In this document: piece by piece, positions 8,795 through 23,148 of the stretch
Position numbering within the stretch: position 1 is the first letter of the stretch
How the letters are laid out: each line of letters starts with the position of its first letter
Assembly (NCBI RefSeq): GCF_001648895.1
Contig: NZ_LXUF01000011.1
Coordinates: forward strand, 372,001-436,000
Direction: 5' to 3'
DNA: 64,000 nucleotides
DNA from: Methylovorus sp. MM2
GTDB lineage: Bacteria > Pseudomonadota > Gammaproteobacteria > Burkholderiales > Methylophilaceae
Program-made: the position numbers and the translations under genes
The notes under the pieces: model-generated
Databases searched by the model: none
The model's input: only the letters and a program-made list of their open reading frames with translations
What the model was told of the DNA's origin: nothing

Positions 8795-11700
8795 CTACGC
8801 AACTTCCGTATTACCTGTCGCCTCTTCAGACTGAGTACCAGTTTCTTCAACTTCTGGTGCCGAGTCAGCAATAACAGATGGTGCTGCATCTACGCCTGAC
8901 GCTTGACGTTTACGCGTCTCGTGATAGGCCAGACCTGTACCTGCAGGAATCAAGCGACCAACGATCACATTTTCCTTCAAGCCGCGCAATTCATCACGTT
9001 TGCCCAAGATTGCAGCTTCAGTAAGAACACGCGTTGTTTCCTGGAAGGAAGCAGCAGAGATGAACGAGTCTGTCGACAATGAAGCCTTAGTGATACCAAG
9101 CAACACATATTCGAACGTTGCAGGGCGTTTGTTCTCTGCAACAACGCGTTCGTTTTCTGCCAACAAGTCAGCACGCTCGACTTGCTCACCTAAGATGAAG
9201 CTTGTCTCACCTGCATCAGATACACGTACACGACGCAACATCTGACGCACGATCACTTCGATGTGCTTGTCATTGATCTTAACGCCTTGCAGACGGTAAA
9301 CGTCTTGCACTTCGTCGATGATGTAACGTGCTAGCGCTTCACGACCTTGCAGTCTCAAGATATCTTGAGGATCTGCTGGACCGTCAACAATGCTTTCACC
9401 CTTAGTCACCACTTGACCGTCATGCACAGTCACGTGCTTGTCCTTAGGAATCAGGAACTCATGAGAAACGCCGTCCAGATCTGTGAAGACCAAGCGTTGT
9501 TTACCCTTTGTATCCTTACCGAAAGACACAGTACCTGTGACTTCAGCCAGCATACCGGCATCTTTTGGTGAACGCGCTTCAAACAATTCAGCTACGCGTG
9601 GCAGACCACCAGTGATGTCGCGAGTCTTGGATGACTCTTGCGGGATACGTGCAAGCACTTCACCCACGCCGACATCCTGACCGTCTTTCACCGTGATGAT
9701 GCAACCCAGTTGGAAGGTGATGTTCACTGAAGCGTCACCGCCAGAAACCTTCACTTCTACGCCATTCGCATCAAGCAATTTCACTTGAGGGCGCAGGCCT
9801 TTAGATTGACCAGCACGTTGCTTAGGATCGATCACCACGAGTGATGACAAACCAGTCACTTCATCGATCTGCTTAGCAACGGTAATACCTTCTTCGACGT
9901 TCTCGAATTTCACCTTACCGGCGTATTCAGTAATGATCGGGCGGGTATGTGGATCCCATGTTGCTAATGCTTGACCTGCTTTTACAGTCTTGCCGTCAAG
10001 CAATTGCAATGTCGCACCGTAAGGCACTTTATGACGCTCACGCTCACGGCCGTTCTCATCTTGAATGATCGCTTCGCCATTACGTGAAATGACGACCTGC
10101 TCATTACGCGCATTGGTAACATAACGCATCGTTGATGTGAAACGCACGATACCGTTGGATTTACTTTCAACCTGACTGATAGAAGCTGCACGCGATACCG
10201 CACCACCGATGTGGAACGTACGCATGGTCAACTGAGTACCAGGCTCACCGATGGATTGCGCAGCAATCACGCCGACCGCTTCACCCATGTTGATGAGCTT
10301 ACCGCGACCCAAGTCACGACCGTAACATTGTGCGCAGATACCGTAACGCGTATCGCAAGTTAATGCAGTACGCACTTTGACTTCATCAATACCGAGTGAA
10401 TCGATATGCTCGACTTCATCTTCAGTCAACAATGTACCAGCAGAGTAAACAACCTGTTGATTCTCTGGGTTAACCACATCAAGCGCTGCTACACGACCAA
10501 GGATACGGTCATGCAATGGCTCAACAACTTCACCACCCTTAACAAGGGCTTTAGTGACCAGACCTTCTACCGTACCGCAATCATGCTCAGTAACAACCAA
10601 GTCTTGTGTGACGTCAACCAAGCGGCGAGTCAGGTAACCGGAGTTAGCTGTCTTCAACGCGGTATCTGCAAGACCCTTACGTGCGCCGTGTGTTGAGATA
10701 AAGTATTGCAACACGTTCAGACCATCACGGAAGTTAGCAGTGATCGGCGTTTCAATGATCGAACCATCCGGTTTTGCCATCAAACCGCGCATACCAGCCA
10801 ACTGACGCACCTGCGCAGCAGAGCCACGGGCACCAGAGTCGGCCATCATGTAAATCGCATTGAATGACTCTTGCTTGATGATTTTGCCTGATGCATCTTT
10901 GGTGACATCACCGTTAGCATCCAGTACTGGCTCTTCACGCAGTTGTTTCATCATGGCATCAGCGACTTTATCGCCGGCACGACCCCAGATATCGACCACC
11001 TTGTTATAGCGCTCACCCTGAGTCACTAGACCAGACACGTATTGGTCTTCGATCTCCTTGACTTCAGATTCAGCCGCCGCAATGAGTTGCTCTTTCTCTG
11101 GTGGCACCAACATGTCATTGATGCTGATGGAGATACCTGCGCGTGTGGCATAGGTGTAGCCCATATACATCAATTTATCAGCAAGAATCACCGTCTCACG
11201 AATGCCTACCTTACGGAAACCGGCATTGATCAGCTTGGAGATTTCTTTCTTCTTTAATGCTTTATCGATAGTGCTGAATGGCAAGCCTGCTGGCAGGATT
11301 TCTGAAAGCAATGCGCGGCCAACCGTTGTTTCATAACGGGTGATCTTTTCTTGTTTAGTGCCATCAACATCCAGATCATATTCCTTGATACGCACAGTGA
11401 TGCGCGCATGGATATCGATCAAGCCACCATCATAAACACGCTGTACTTCTTGTACGTTTGCAAAGCGCATGCCTTCACCACGAGCGTTCACTTTATCGCG
11501 CGTCATGTAGTAAAGTCCCAACACGATATCTTGTGAAGGCACGATGATTGGCTCACCGTTGGCTGGAGACAATACGTTGTTAGATGCAAGCATCAATGTA
11601 CGCGCTTCCATTTGTGCCTCAAGGCTCAATGGAACGTGAACAGCCATTTGGTCACCGTCAAAGTCGGCGTTGAACGCAGCACAAACCAATGGGTGCAATT

Positions 11701-13042
11701 GAATTGCTTTACCTTCGATCAAAACTGGCTCGAACGCCTGAATACCCAAACGGTGCAACGTAGGTGCACGGTTCAACAATACTGGATGCTCGCGAATCAC
11801 GTCCTCAAGGATGTCCCAGACTTCTGGTCCTTCCTCTTCAACCTTCTTCTTGGCAGCTTTGATCGTTGTCGCAAGACCTAATACTTCCAACTTATGGAAG
11901 ATGAATGGCTTGAATAACTCAAGCGCCATTTTCTTAGGCAAACCGCACTGGTGCAGTTTAAGTTGCGGACCAACCACGATCACTGAACGACCAGAGTAAT
12001 CCACACGCTTACCAAGCAAGTTCTGACGGAAACGACCGCCCTTACCCTTAATCATGTCAGCAAGCGATTTCAATGGGCGCTTGTTAGCGCCTGTCATTAC
12101 CTTACCGCGACGACCGTTATCAAGCAGCGAATCAACCGCTTCTTGCAGCATACGTTTTTCGTTACGTACAATGATCTCTGGTGCCTTCAACTCTAACAGA
12201 CGCTTCAAGCGGTTGTTACGATTGATCACACGGCGGTATAAGTCATTCAAATCAGATGTCGCAAAGCGGCCACCATCCAATGGCACCAACGGACGTAATT
12301 CTGGTGGCAATACTGGCAATACTTCTAAGATCATCCATTCTGGCTTGATGCCAGATTTCTGGAAAGCTTCCAATACTTTTAGACGCTTTGAGATCTTCTT
12401 TATCTTAGCTTCTGAACCGGTTTCAGTGATGTCGCGACGCTGTCTTTCGATCTCGTTGTGTACATCCATTGTGCGCAATAATTCACGTACAGCTTCAGCA
12501 CCCATCACGGCATTGAATTCGTCACCGTACTCTTCGACCTTGGCCAAATAGTCATCTTCAGTCAACAACTGACCACGTGTAAGTGGGGTCATGCCTGGAT
12601 CGATGACGATATATGCTTCAAAGTACAATACACGTTCGATATCACGCAATGCGATATCCAATACCATACCCAAACGGCTTGGCAGGCTCTTTAAGAACCA
12701 GATATGCGCAACTGGGCTAGCCAGTTCGATGTGCGCCATACGTTCGCGACGAACCTTTGAAAGTGTGACTTCAACGCCACATTTTTCGCAGATCACACCA
12801 CGATGCTTCAGGCGTTTGTATTTACCGCAAAGACACTCGTAATCTTTGATAGGGCCAAAGATCTTCGCGCAGAACAAACCATCACGTTCCGGCTTGAATG
12901 TACGGTAGTTAATAGTTTCAGGCTTTTTAACTTCGCCATAAGACCAGGAACGAATTTTTTCAGGAGATGCCAAAGCAATCTTGATGGCATCAAATTCTTC
13001 TTCTTGGGTTACCTGCTTAAATAAGTCTAATAGAGCTTTCAT
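8795..13042 (-). CDS. rpoC: RNA polymerase beta' subunit
   Basis: Largest subunit of RNA polymerase (1415 aa). The N-terminal zinc ribbon has cysteines at 70, 72, 85 and 88. The catalytic NADFDGD loop that holds the active-site magnesium is at about residue 460. The protein ends in a species-specific acidic and alanine-rich tail. It lies 9 bases after rpoB. A terminator-like hairpin is found 52 bases beyond its stop. Confidence 0.98.
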   Translation of the reverse strand: MKALLDLFKQVTQEEEFDAIKIALASPEKIRSWSYGEVKKPETINYRTFKPERDGLFCAKIFGPIKDYECLCGKYKRLKHRGVICEKCGVEVTLSKVRRERMAHIELASPVAHIWFLKSLPSRLGMVLDIALRDIERVLYFEAYIVIDPGMTPLTRGQLLTEDDYLAKVEEYGDEFNAVMGAEAVRELLRTMDVHNEIERQRRDITETGSEAKIKKISKRLKVLEAFQKSGIKPEWMILEVLPVLPPELRPLVPLDGGRFATSDLNDLYRRVINRNNRLKRLLELKAPEIIVRNEKRMLQEAVDSLLDNGRRGKVMTGANKRPLKSLADMIKGKGGRFRQNLLGKRVDYSGRSVIVVGPQLKLHQCGLPKKMALELFKPFIFHKLEVLGLATTIKAAKKKVEEEGPEVWDILEDVIREHPVLLNRAPTLHRLGIQAFEPVLIEGKAIQLHPLVCAAFNADFDGDQMAVHVPLSLEAQMEARTLMLASNNVLSPANGEPIIVPSQDIVLGLYYMTRDKVNARGEGMRFANVQEVQRVYDGGLIDIHARITVRIKEYDLDVDGTKQEKITRYETTVGRALLSEILPAGLPFSTIDKALKKKEISKLINAGFRKVGIRETVILADKLMYMGYTYATRAGISISINDMLVPPEKEQLIAAAESEVKEIEDQYVSGLVTQGERYNKVVDIWGRAGDKVADAMMKQLREEPVLDANGDVTKDASGKIIKQESFNAIYMMADSGARGSAAQVRQLAGMRGLMAKPDGSIIETPITANFRDGLNVLQYFISTHGARKGLADTALKTANSGYLTRRLVDVTQDLVVTEHDCGTVEGLVTKALVKGGEVVEPLHDRILGRVAALDVVNPENQQVVYSAGTLLTEDEVEHIDSLGIDEVKVRTALTCDTRYGICAQCYGRDLGRGKLINMGEAVGVIAAQSIGEPGTQLTMRTFHIGGAVSRAASISQVESKSNGIVRFTSTMRYVTNARNEQVVISRNGEAIIQDENGRERERHKVPYGATLQLLDGKTVKAGQALATWDPHTRPIITEYAGKVKFENVEEGITVAKQIDEVTGLSSLVVIDPKQRAGQSKGLRPQVKLLDANGVEVKVSGGDASVNITFQLGCIITVKDGQDVGVGEVLARIPQESSKTRDITGGLPRVAELFEARSPKDAGMLAEVTGTVSFGKDTKGKQRLVFTDLDGVSHEFLIPKDKHVTVHDGQVVTKGESIVDGPADPQDILRLQGREALARYIIDEVQDVYRLQGVKINDKHIEVIVRQMLRRVRVSDAGETSFILGEQVERADLLAENERVVAENKRPATFEYVLLGITKASLSTDSFISAASFQETTRVLTEAAILGKRDELRGLKENVIVGRLIPAGTGLAYHETRKRQASGVDAAPSVIADSAPEVEETGTQSEEATGNTEVA

Positions 13043-13051
13043 GTAATCTCC

Positions 13052-17224
<4,173 letters not shown>

Positions 17225-17333
17225 AGCATCTCCTGAGGGTAGAGGGTATAGAACAGAAAGCGATTATTCACTCGCTGTTGTATAACTTCTAAACACAACT
17301 TGATTAATCAGTACAACAACACAGCTTACAAAA

Positions 17334-17364
17334 AAAGGTGAAGGCTGGCGGTTTCCCGCCAGCC
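17334..17364 (-). terminator. rplL-rpoB intergenic attenuator hairpin
   Basis: A perfect nine-base stem GGCTGGCGG (17343-17351) / CCGCCAGCC (17356-17364) has a four-base loop. On the minus strand it is followed, after a few bases, by a run of seven T. It lies between rplL and rpoB, where E. coli has a partial terminator and an RNase III site that lower rpoBC relative to ribosomal protein expression. A similar role is inferred. Confidence 0.7.
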
Positions 17365-17383
17365 TGCCTACTCATACAACCAA

Positions 17384-17767
17384 TTACTTGATTTCTGCCT
17401 TAGCGCCAGCTTCTTCAAGCTTCTTCAGTGCAGCTTCAGCATCAGCCTTGGAAACGCCTTCCTTGATTGCTTTAGGAGCGCCGTCAACCAAGTCCTTAGC
17501 TTCTTTCAAGCCAAGGGCTGTCAATTCACGAACAGCCTTAATTACGTTCACTTTGTTGTCGCCAGCTGCAGTCAAGACTACGTCGAACTCAGTCTTTTCT
17601 TCAGCGGCAGCAGCGCCAGCGCCAGCTGCTGGAGCAGCAGCAACAGCAACAGCAGCGGCAGCAGCTGAAACACCAAACTTCTCTTCCAAGTCTTTGATTA
17701 ACTCAGATAGTTCAAGCACTGACAGTGACGCGATTGCGTCAATAATTTCTGTTTTAGATAAAGCCAT
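17384..17767 (-). CDS. rplL: 50S ribosomal protein L7/L12
   Basis: Stalk protein L7/L12 (127 aa), which recruits and activates translational GTPases. An N-terminal dimerisation domain ends near residue 35. An alanine-rich hinge (about 36-55) follows, then the C-terminal domain with the [29 protein letters not shown] and VEGAPK-like (here VDGAPK) segments. Lies 29 bases after rplJ. Confidence 0.97.
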   Translation of the reverse strand: MALSKTEIIDAIASLSVLELSELIKDLEEKFGVSAAAAAVAVAAAPAAGAGAAAAEEKTEFDVVLTAAGDNKVNVIKAVRELTALGLKEAKDLVDGAPKAIKEGVSKADAEAALKKLEEAGAKAEIK

Positions 17768-17796
17768 TTGTAATACTCCTGATAATATTTTGTTGA

Positions 17797-18321
17797 TTAA
17801 GCAGCTTGCTTTTGATCACGCACTGCAGCAAGACCACGTACGAACTTCGTAGGCACTTCATTAAGCGTGCGAACAAAGGTAGCAATCGGTGCTTGCATAG
17901 TGCCGAGCAATTTAGCCAGCAACTCTTCACGACTAGGCATAGTAGCCAGAGCCTGAACGCCTTTGGCATCCAGAACCTGATTAGGCAACCCACCCGCCTT
18001 GATCACGAACTTGTCATTTGCTTTAGCAAAGTCGTTAAGGACTTTCGCTGCAGCAACTGGATCGGTAGAGATACCGAATACCAGTGGGCCAACGATGTCG
18101 TTTGATAAACCAGAGAACGGTGTGCCATCAACAGCACGACGTACTAGCGTATTTTTAAGAACGCGCAAGTACACACCGGATTTTCTGGCATCAGCGCGCA
18201 ACTTCGTAATTTCGCCCACTTCCAAGCCACGATACTCAGCAAGTATGATTGACTGAGCTTTCGAGACTTGCTCGCTAACTTCAGCAACTACTGCCTTTTT
18301 CTGTTCAAGATTAAGACTCAA
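17797..18321 (-). CDS. rplJ: 50S ribosomal protein L10 (TTG start)
   Basis: Ribosomal protein L10 (174 aa), base of the L7/L12 stalk. I place the start at the TTG at 18319-18321, giving the conserved [20 protein letters not shown] strong GGAGGT Shine-Dalgarno lies seven to eight bases upstream. Two ATG codons lie further upstream in frame and would add a non-conserved [12 protein letters not shown] leader running through the ribosome binding site. In E. coli L10 with L7/L12 represses translation by binding the leader. Confidence 0.92.
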   Translation of the reverse strand: MSLNLEQKKAVVAEVSEQVSKAQSIILAEYRGLEVGEITKLRADARKSGVYLRVLKNTLVRRAVDGTPFSGLSNDIVGPLVFGISTDPVAAAKVLNDFAKANDKFVIKAGGLPNQVLDAKGVQALATMPSREELLAKLLGTMQAPIATFVRTLNEVPTKFVRGLAAVRDQKQAA

Positions 18322-18597
18322 AGTCTTACCTCCTTCCGTTAATTGAGCACTCATACAAAACATATGAGCACCTACCCACGGCGACCTTTCATCAGGGGAT
18401 TACTTATCCTGTTTTAGGGAACGCCATCTGCGTAGGATTCCTGCTACTCGACACACAAGTTGCATGCATCTTTCAAAGTTGATTAAACCCTTGCGGGCTC
18501 CTACGGTCTTTGATGATCTCGTTACTGCTTCCAATAACGAGCCCAAAGCCTTTTGCCGAGACAGTCATTAGACTGCCTCGATTCATTCATTTACAAC
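18322..18597 (-). promoter_or_regulatory. L10-type mRNA leader (rplJ autoregulatory region)
   Basis: This 276-base gap between rplA and rplJ is densely structured. On the minus strand there is a ten-base stem at 18557-18580 (one G-U pair, loop of four) and a seven-base stem CTCGTTA/TAACGAG at 18518-18541. GGGCTC/GAGCCC pairing across the second element allows alternative folds. Position and form match the L10 leader family, where L10-L7/L12 binds to control its own translation. No separate protein gene is seen here. Confidence 0.7.
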
Positions 18598-19290
18598 TTA
18601 AACCAGATTAGCCTGATCCACACGTATACCAGCGCCCATGGTGCTAGATACAGAAAGCTTCTTCAGGTAAACACCTTTAGTCGAAGCTGGCTTCGCCTTA
18701 TTCAAGGCATCCACTAATGCAGCCAAATTGCCTTGCAAAGCTTCAACCGTGAAAGATGCACGACCGATAGTGCAATGTACGATACCGCCTTTATCTGTAC
18801 GGTATTGAACTTGACCAGCCTTAGCATTCTTAACAGCGGTAGCGACATCAGGTGTCACAGTACCAACCTTAGGATTAGGCATCAGACCGCGTGGGCCCAG
18901 CACCTGACCAAGCGTACCAACAACACGCATCGCGTCTGGTGTAGCAATTGCCACATCAAAGTCCAAGAAACCACCCTTAACCTGCTCAGCCAAGTCGTCA
19001 AAACCAACGATATCTGCACCAGCAGCTTTAGCCGCTTCAGCAGCAGCGCCCTGTGCGAACACAGCAACGCGCTTTGTTTTACCAGTACCGTTAGGCAATA
19101 CCAATGCACCGCGTACCAATTGGTCTGACTTACGGGCATCAATACCAAGATTGATCACAGCATCTACAGACTCATCGAACTTTGCAGTTGCGATCTCTTT
19201 AACCAAAGTCAACGCTTCAGCCACTGGATAGATCTTATTGCGATCTACTTTAGCCTGAATTGCCGCTACTCTTTTAGATACATTAGCCAT
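18598..19290 (-). CDS. rplA: 50S ribosomal protein L1
   Basis: Ribosomal protein L1 (230 aa), the mobile stalk protein at the E site and the translational repressor of the L11 operon in enterobacteria. The start at 19290 ([12 protein letters not shown]) is chosen because it is the conserved N-terminus and has a GGAGG site upstream. An ATG 22 codons upstream reads into the rplK end. The motif [22 protein letters not shown] (in two parts, [11 protein letters not shown] and LMPNPKVG) is diagnostic. One base separates it from rplK. Confidence 0.97.
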   Translation of the reverse strand: MANVSKRVAAIQAKVDRNKIYPVAEALTLVKEIATAKFDESVDAVINLGIDARKSDQLVRGALVLPNGTGKTKRVAVFAQGAAAEAAKAAGADIVGFDDLAEQVKGGFLDFDVAIATPDAMRVVGTLGQVLGPRGLMPNPKVGTVTPDVATAVKNAKAGQVQYRTDKGGIVHCTIGRASFTVEALQGNLAALVDALNKAKPASTKGVYLKKLSVSSTMGAGIRVDQANLV

Positions 19291-19291
19291 G

Positions 19292-19723
19292 TTATACACC
19301 CTCCACTTCAATACCCATGCTGCGCGCGCTACCAGCGATAGTGCGAACTGCCGCATCCAGATCAGCTGCTGTCAAGTCAGGCGCCTTGGTCTTGGCGATC
19401 TCTTCAGCTTGCGCACGCGTGATCTTACCTACCTTGTCGGTATGTGGACGTGGGGAACCTTTATCGATCTTGGCTGCTTTCTTGATGAGGATAGTCGCCG
19501 GAGGCGTCTTCATCACGAATGTGAAGCTCTTATCAGCAAATGCAGTGATCACAACAGGGATCGGCAGACCAGGCTCTAAGCTCTGAGTCGCAGCATTAAA
19601 TGCCTTACAGAATTCCATGATATTCAAACCACGTTGACCAAGCGCTGGGCCAACAGGTGGACTAGGGTTGGCTTTACCTGCAGGAATCTGCAGCTTGATA
19701 TAGCCGATAACTTTCTTTGCCAT
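19292..19723 (-). CDS. rplK: 50S ribosomal protein L11
   Basis: Ribosomal protein L11 (143 aa), which with 23S rRNA forms the GTPase-associated centre and is needed for RelA-dependent stringent response. The start [18 protein letters not shown] and the [19 protein letters not shown] segment are definitive. Lies between nusG and rplA. Confidence 0.98.
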   Translation of the reverse strand: MAKKVIGYIKLQIPAGKANPSPPVGPALGQRGLNIMEFCKAFNAATQSLEPGLPIPVVITAFADKSFTFVMKTPPATILIKKAAKIDKGSPRPHTDKVGKITRAQAEEIAKTKAPDLTAADLDAAVRTIAGSARSMGIEVEGV

Positions 19724-19864
19724 TTTAATACTCCTAATATGGGTGCAAACGCTCTAAAAACGAGTTTTAAAGCTCCCCAGTTTGGTAAACCGACTCACGT
19801 CGGACTATTTTGCTTAATTCAATAAGCAATGCACCATTTGCAATAAGCAAACAGTGCAAAAAAC
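19724..19864 (-). promoter_or_regulatory. nusG-rplK intergenic region with spaced direct repeats and leader hairpin
   Basis: This 141-base gap contains the ten-base repeat CAATAAGCAA twice, at 19820-19829 and 19841-19850, exactly 21 bases apart. An inverted repeat TGCTTA/TAAGCA spans 19811-19828. Nearer rplK, a CCGAC-GTGA-GTCGG hairpin lies in the would-be leader. L1 autoregulates this operon through the leader in E. coli, so an L1 site here is plausible. The repeats are not explained by that. I found no convincing consensus promoter. Confidence 0.45.
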
Positions 19865-20401
19865 TTAAACTTCTTTTTCGATCTGGCTGAAATCCAGCTC
19901 AACCGGTGTCGCACGGCCAAAGATCACGACAGACACACGCAACTTGCTCTTTTCGTAGTTGATATCTTCAACATTGCCAGAGAAGTCTTTGAATGGGCCA
20001 TCGATAACACGCACAGACTCGCCCTTTTCGAAAGTAAGCTTCTGTGTCGGATTACTCTTGCTGTCATCCATACGCTGCAGGATGATCTCAACTTCTTTAT
20101 CTTTAATAGGCGTAGGCTTTAATGCTGTACCACCGATAAATGCAGTCACTCTCGGCGTACTCTTCACCAAGTGCCAGCTATCATCATTCATCTGCATCTG
20201 CACCAAGACATAACCCGGATACAACTTACGCTCGGTAATCGTCTTCTGGCCGCTTTTCATTTCGACCACTTCTTCAACCGGCACAAGAATCTGACCAAAA
20301 TCATCTTTTAGATCAGAACGGGCAATACGCTCTTCCAAACCACGTTGCACTGATTTCTCAAAACCTGAGAAAGCCTGCACTGCATACCATCGCATATTCA
20401 T
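19865..20401 (-). CDS. nusG: Transcription termination/antitermination factor NusG
   Basis: NusG (178 aa), which binds RNA polymerase, Rho and S10. The N-terminal NGN domain begins [16 protein letters not shown], and a C-terminal KOW domain starts around [19 protein letters not shown]. The ATG at 20401 overlaps the secE stop (TAATG); an ATG two codons later is equally possible. Partner of secE in the usual secE-nusG-rplK order. Confidence 0.97.
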   Translation of the reverse strand: MNMRWYAVQAFSGFEKSVQRGLEERIARSDLKDDFGQILVPVEEVVEMKSGQKTITERKLYPGYVLVQMQMNDDSWHLVKSTPRVTAFIGGTALKPTPIKDKEVEIILQRMDDSKSNPTQKLTFEKGESVRVIDGPFKDFSGNVEDINYEKSKLRVSVVIFGRATPVELDFSQIEKEV

Positions 20402-20748
20402 TACGCGCTCCGCCCCATCAGCACTTTAACCATCCACAAGAAGCCGATATCAACAGCCCATAAGAACAGAGCCATCACAACGACCAAACCAAAAACAGCT
20501 AATGTAGTTTGTATGGTGTCTTTACGACTCGGCCAAACAACACGACGCGCTTCCGCGACTGACTCGCGCGCAAACGTGAAACCACTTTGTCCAAGCGGCG
20601 TAGTCCACACAACGGCCAGACCAGCGATAACACCCGCAAGCACAGCCAAAATCCGTAGAACAAGCGCCTGCTCAGAAAGCAGGTAAAAGCCAGCAACACC
20701 CGCCACAACCAGCAGCAAGGCAAGGACAAGCTTGATTTTATCTATCAT
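20401..20748 (-). CDS. secE: Preprotein translocase subunit SecE
   Basis: SecE (115 aa), the essential clamp subunit of the SecYEG channel. The start at 20748 ([13 protein letters not shown]) is chosen because a longer frame would run through tRNA-Trp. Two N-terminal hydrophobic segments precede the conserved amphipathic [18 protein letters not shown] helix and the essential C-terminal membrane helix, so this is the three-span form. Lies 40 bases after tRNA-Trp and is probably co-transcribed with it. Confidence 0.95.
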   Translation of the reverse strand: MIDKIKLVLALLLVVAGVAGFYLLSEQALVLRILAVLAGVIAGLAVVWTTPLGQSGFTFARESVAEARRVVWPSRKDTIQTTLAVFGLVVVMALFLWAVDIGFLWMVKVLMGRSA

Positions 20749-20788
20749 ATTGTTATGTGCACTTAAGTTAATGCTTCTATCAAAATTC

Positions 20789-20864
20789 TGGCAGGCCAGG
20801 AGGGCCTCGAACCCCCAACCTTCGGTTTTGGAGACCGACACTCTGCCAATTGAGCTACTGGCCT
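20789..20864 (-). tRNA. tRNA-Trp (CCA anticodon)
   Basis: A 76-base cloverleaf on the minus strand: acceptor AGGCCAG pairing with CTGGCCT, D arm AGCTCAATTGGCAGAGT, anticodon loop CTCCAAA with CCA, and T arm GGTTCGA. The 3' CCA is encoded. Lies between tuf and secE, as in enterobacteria and many betaproteobacteria. Confidence 0.96.
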
Positions 20865-20887
20865 AAAAACTTTTCAGGAACGCATAA

Positions 20888-20929
20888 GGGCTGCGCTGGT
20901 TTGATTCAAAAATCATCGCAGCACAGCCC
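20888..20929 (-). other. Hairpin between tuf and tRNA-Trp
   Basis: An eleven-base stem with one G-U pair, GGGCTGCGCTG (20888-20898) against CAGCACAGCCC (20919-20929), stands just after tuf on the minus strand. No T run follows, so it is more likely a processing or mRNA-end-protection structure than a full terminator. It leaves tRNA-Trp and secE open to read-through from tuf. Confidence 0.5.
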
Positions 20930-20946
20930 CGCAATCCTTGGATTAT

Positions 20947-22137
20947 TTATTCAATAATTTTAGCGACGACACCGGCACCGACGGTACGACCACCTTCACG
21001 GATAGCGAAGCGTAAGCCGTCTTCCATGGCGATAGGCGCAATCAATGCAACAGTGATGGATACGTTATCACCTGGCATCACCATTTCTGTACCTGCTGGC
21101 AATTCAACTGCGCCAGTCACGTCTGTGGTACGGAAATAGAATTGTGGGCGGTAGCCGTTGAAGAATGGTGTATGACGACCACCTTCATCTTTACCTAACA
21201 CGTAGATCTCAGCTGCGAACTTGGTATGTGGCTTGATTGAACCTGACTTAGCCAATACTTGACCACGCTCAACTTCTTCACGTTTAGTACCACGTAGCAA
21301 CACGCCAACGTTGTCACCTGCTTGACCTTGGTCAAGTAACTTACGGAACATTTCAACGCCAGTACATGTTGTCTTGAGGGTTGGCTTGATACCAACGATT
21401 TCGATTTCATCACCAACCTTAACGATACCGCGTTCGATACGGCCAGTTACTACAGTACCGCGACCTGAGATCGAGAATACGTCTTCTACTGGCATCAGGA
21501 ATGCGCCGTCGATTGCGCGTTCTGGTGTTGGGATGTAGCTGTCTAGTGCGTCAGCTAGTTTGAAGATTGATGGTTCGCCGATTTCAGATTGGTCGCCTTC
21601 AAGGGCAAGCTTAGCTGAACCGTGTACGATCGGAGTGTCATCACCCGGGAAATCGTATTTAGAAAGCAACTCACGCACTTCCATTTCTACGAGCTCTAAT
21701 AGTTCTGCGTCATCGACCATGTCTGCCTTGTTCAGGAACACGACGATGTATGGAACACCAACTTGGCGAGCCAAGAGGATGTGTTCACGTGTTTGGGGCA
21801 TAGGACCGTCAGCTGCGGAGCAAACTAGGATCGCGCCGTCCATTTGAGCAGCGCCAGTGATCATGTTCTTGACATAATCGGCGTGGCCTGGACAGTCAAC
21901 GTGTGCGTAGTGACGTGCGGCTGTTTCGTATTCAACGTGAGCGGTATTGATGGTAATACCACGTGCCTTTTCTTCTGGGGCTGCGTCAATGTCTGCATAT
22001 CCCTTAGCTTCACCACCGAACTTCTTTGAAAGAATCGTCGTGATCGCCGCTGTTAGCGTGGTCTTGCCATGGTCAACGTGACCAATCGTACCTACGTTTA
22101 CGTGCGGCTTCGTCCGCTCAAATTTACCTTTTGCCAT
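20947..22137 (-). CDS. tuf: Elongation factor Tu (tRNA-linked copy)
   Basis: Second elongation factor Tu gene (396 aa), encoding the same protein as 4426-5616. P-loop GHVDHGKT is at 19-26. It corresponds in position to E. coli tufB: downstream of tRNA-Thr-Tyr-Gly-Thr and upstream of tRNA-Trp-secE-nusG. Identity with the other copy stops right at the start codon and within a few bases after the stop codon. Confidence 0.98.
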   Translation of the reverse strand: MAKGKFERTKPHVNVGTIGHVDHGKTTLTAAITTILSKKFGGEAKGYADIDAAPEEKARGITINTAHVEYETAARHYAHVDCPGHADYVKNMITGAAQMDGAILVCSAADGPMPQTREHILLARQVGVPYIVVFLNKADMVDDAELLELVEMEVRELLSKYDFPGDDTPIVHGSAKLALEGDQSEIGEPSIFKLADALDSYIPTPERAIDGAFLMPVEDVFSISGRGTVVTGRIERGIVKVGDEIEIVGIKPTLKTTCTGVEMFRKLLDQGQAGDNVGVLLRGTKREEVERGQVLAKSGSIKPHTKFAAEIYVLGKDEGGRHTPFFNGYRPQFYFRTTDVTGAVELPAGTEMVMPGDNVSITVALIAPIAMEDGLRFAIREGGRTVGAGVVAKIIE

Positions 22138-22230
22138 TTCCGTATCCTTTAACCTGGCTTTCTAAGCCGTTTCAAGTTAATGAAGTAGTTCGCCTATAAA
22201 ACGATGCAACAATTTAGTCAGCACCATTCA

Positions 22231-22305
<75 letters not shown>

Positions 22306-22341
22306 GATTTACAATCCCGCTTAATAAATTCTAAATTTCCG

Positions 22342-22417
22342 TGGAGCGGGCGACGAGGTTCGAACTCGCGACATCTTGCTTGGAAGGCAAGTGCTCTACC
22401 AGCTGAGCTACACCCGC
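22342..22417 (-). tRNA. tRNA-Gly (TCC anticodon)
   Basis: A 76-base cloverleaf: acceptor GCGGGTG, D arm TAGCTCAGCTGGTAGAGC, anticodon loop CTTCCAA with TCC, and T loop GTTCGAA. CCA is encoded. Third gene of the tRNA cluster. Confidence 0.95.
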
Positions 22418-22462
22418 ACACCTCACCAGAAATCAACGCCCTGGCTCCTGAACAACTTTTAC

Positions 22463-22547
22463 TGGTGGAGGGGGAAGGATTCGAACCTTCGTACTCTGAG
22501 AGAACGGATTTACAGTCCGTCGCCTTTAACCACTCGGCCACCCCTCC
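22463..22547 (-). tRNA. tRNA-Tyr (GTA anticodon)
   Basis: An 85-base class II tRNA with a long variable arm: acceptor GGAGGGG, D arm TGGCCGAGTGGTTAAAGG, anticodon loop CTGTAAA with GTA, variable arm around TCTCTCAGAGT, and T arm GGTTCGAATCC. CCA is encoded. Confidence 0.95.
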
Positions 22548-22612
22548 AAACCGAACCCAAGATTATGCTGACATTTTGACAATCTGTCAAACGCATTTGG
22601 GTAAAAGAAAAT

Positions 22613-22688
22613 TGGTGCCGGATGTCGGAATCGAACTGACGACCTTCGCATTACAAGTGCGCTGCTCTACCAACTGAGCTAATCCGGC
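22613..22688 (-). tRNA. tRNA-Thr (TGT anticodon)
   Basis: A 76-base cloverleaf: acceptor GCCGGAT, D arm TAGCTCAGTTGGTAGAGC, anticodon loop CTTGTAA with TGT, and T arm AGTTCGATTCC. CCA is encoded. First gene of the thrU-tyrU-glyT-thrT-like cluster, 42 bases after the sspB stop. A GGTCTC/GAGACC inverted repeat lies in that short gap. Confidence 0.95.
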
Positions 22689-22730
22689 ATTTGATCGGTC
22701 TCACATAAAGAGACCTTGGTGACTTACTAA

Positions 22731-23147
22731 CTACTTAACCAACGTTAGCGTTGGCTTTTTTGCTTCTTTCGGGGTGCTCTCCGAACTTACTACAACTTCA
22801 CTTGCCTCTGCATCTTTGCTGACCTCAGGCTTATCTTCCTCTTGGAAAAACATGCCCTGACCATTTTCGCGTGCAAAGATACCACGAACCGCATTGATTG
22901 GCACATACAAATTATTTGATACACCACCAAATCGCGCCGAGAATGTAATCGTTTCGTTGCCAATTTGCAAGTCTTTTGTTGCTGCATAGTTTAAATTAAG
23001 AACAATTTCACCATTCTTAACATAAGCCAGCGGCACTCGCGTTTCGGCATCTACCGCAACCAAAAGATGTGGCGTGAAGCCATTATCAACGCACCACTCG
23101 TGGAGCGCCCGCACTAAGTACGGCTTGGTTGAAGTAGACTCGCTCAT
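22731..23147 (-). CDS. sspB: ClpXP protease specificity-enhancing factor SspB
   Basis: SspB (138 aa), the adaptor that tethers ssrA-tagged and other substrates to ClpXP. The start STKPYLVRALHEWCVDNGFTP and the segment ITFSARFGGV are family hallmarks. A flexible acidic linker follows, then the C-terminal ClpX-binding tail ending in PTLTLVK. It lies one base downstream of sspA, the usual operon. Confidence 0.95.
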   Translation of the reverse strand: MSESTSTKPYLVRALHEWCVDNGFTPHLLVAVDAETRVPLAYVKNGEIVLNLNYAATKDLQIGNETITFSARFGGVSNNLYVPINAVRGIFARENGQGMFFQEEDKPEVSKDAEASEVVVSSESTPKEAKKPTLTLVK

Positions 23148-23148
23148 A

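Noticed and set aside
12054-12551. A 165-codon plus-strand frame opposite rpoC
   Set aside because: Shadow of a strongly conserved gene in another frame; no start signal or recognisable sequence.
17600-17670. GCAGCAACAGCAGC-like microsatellite
   Set aside because: It encodes the alanine-rich hinge of L7/L12, so the repetition follows from the protein.
17388-17852. A 154-codon plus-strand frame opposite rplL
   Set aside because: It mirrors the alanine-rich rplL codons; no ribosome binding site or family resemblance.
19291-19356. Longer N-terminus for rplA
   Set aside because: The extra 22 residues come from the overlapping rplK end; the conserved start with GGAGG site is at 19290.
20749-20841. 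Longer N-terminus for secE
   Set aside because: It would run into tRNA-Trp and lacks similarity to SecE; the start at 20748 gives the conserved protein.
20947-22137. Second tuf copy as sign of a mobile duplication
   Set aside because: Two tuf copies at these two places are normal in proteobacteria; no repeats or transposase genes flank them.
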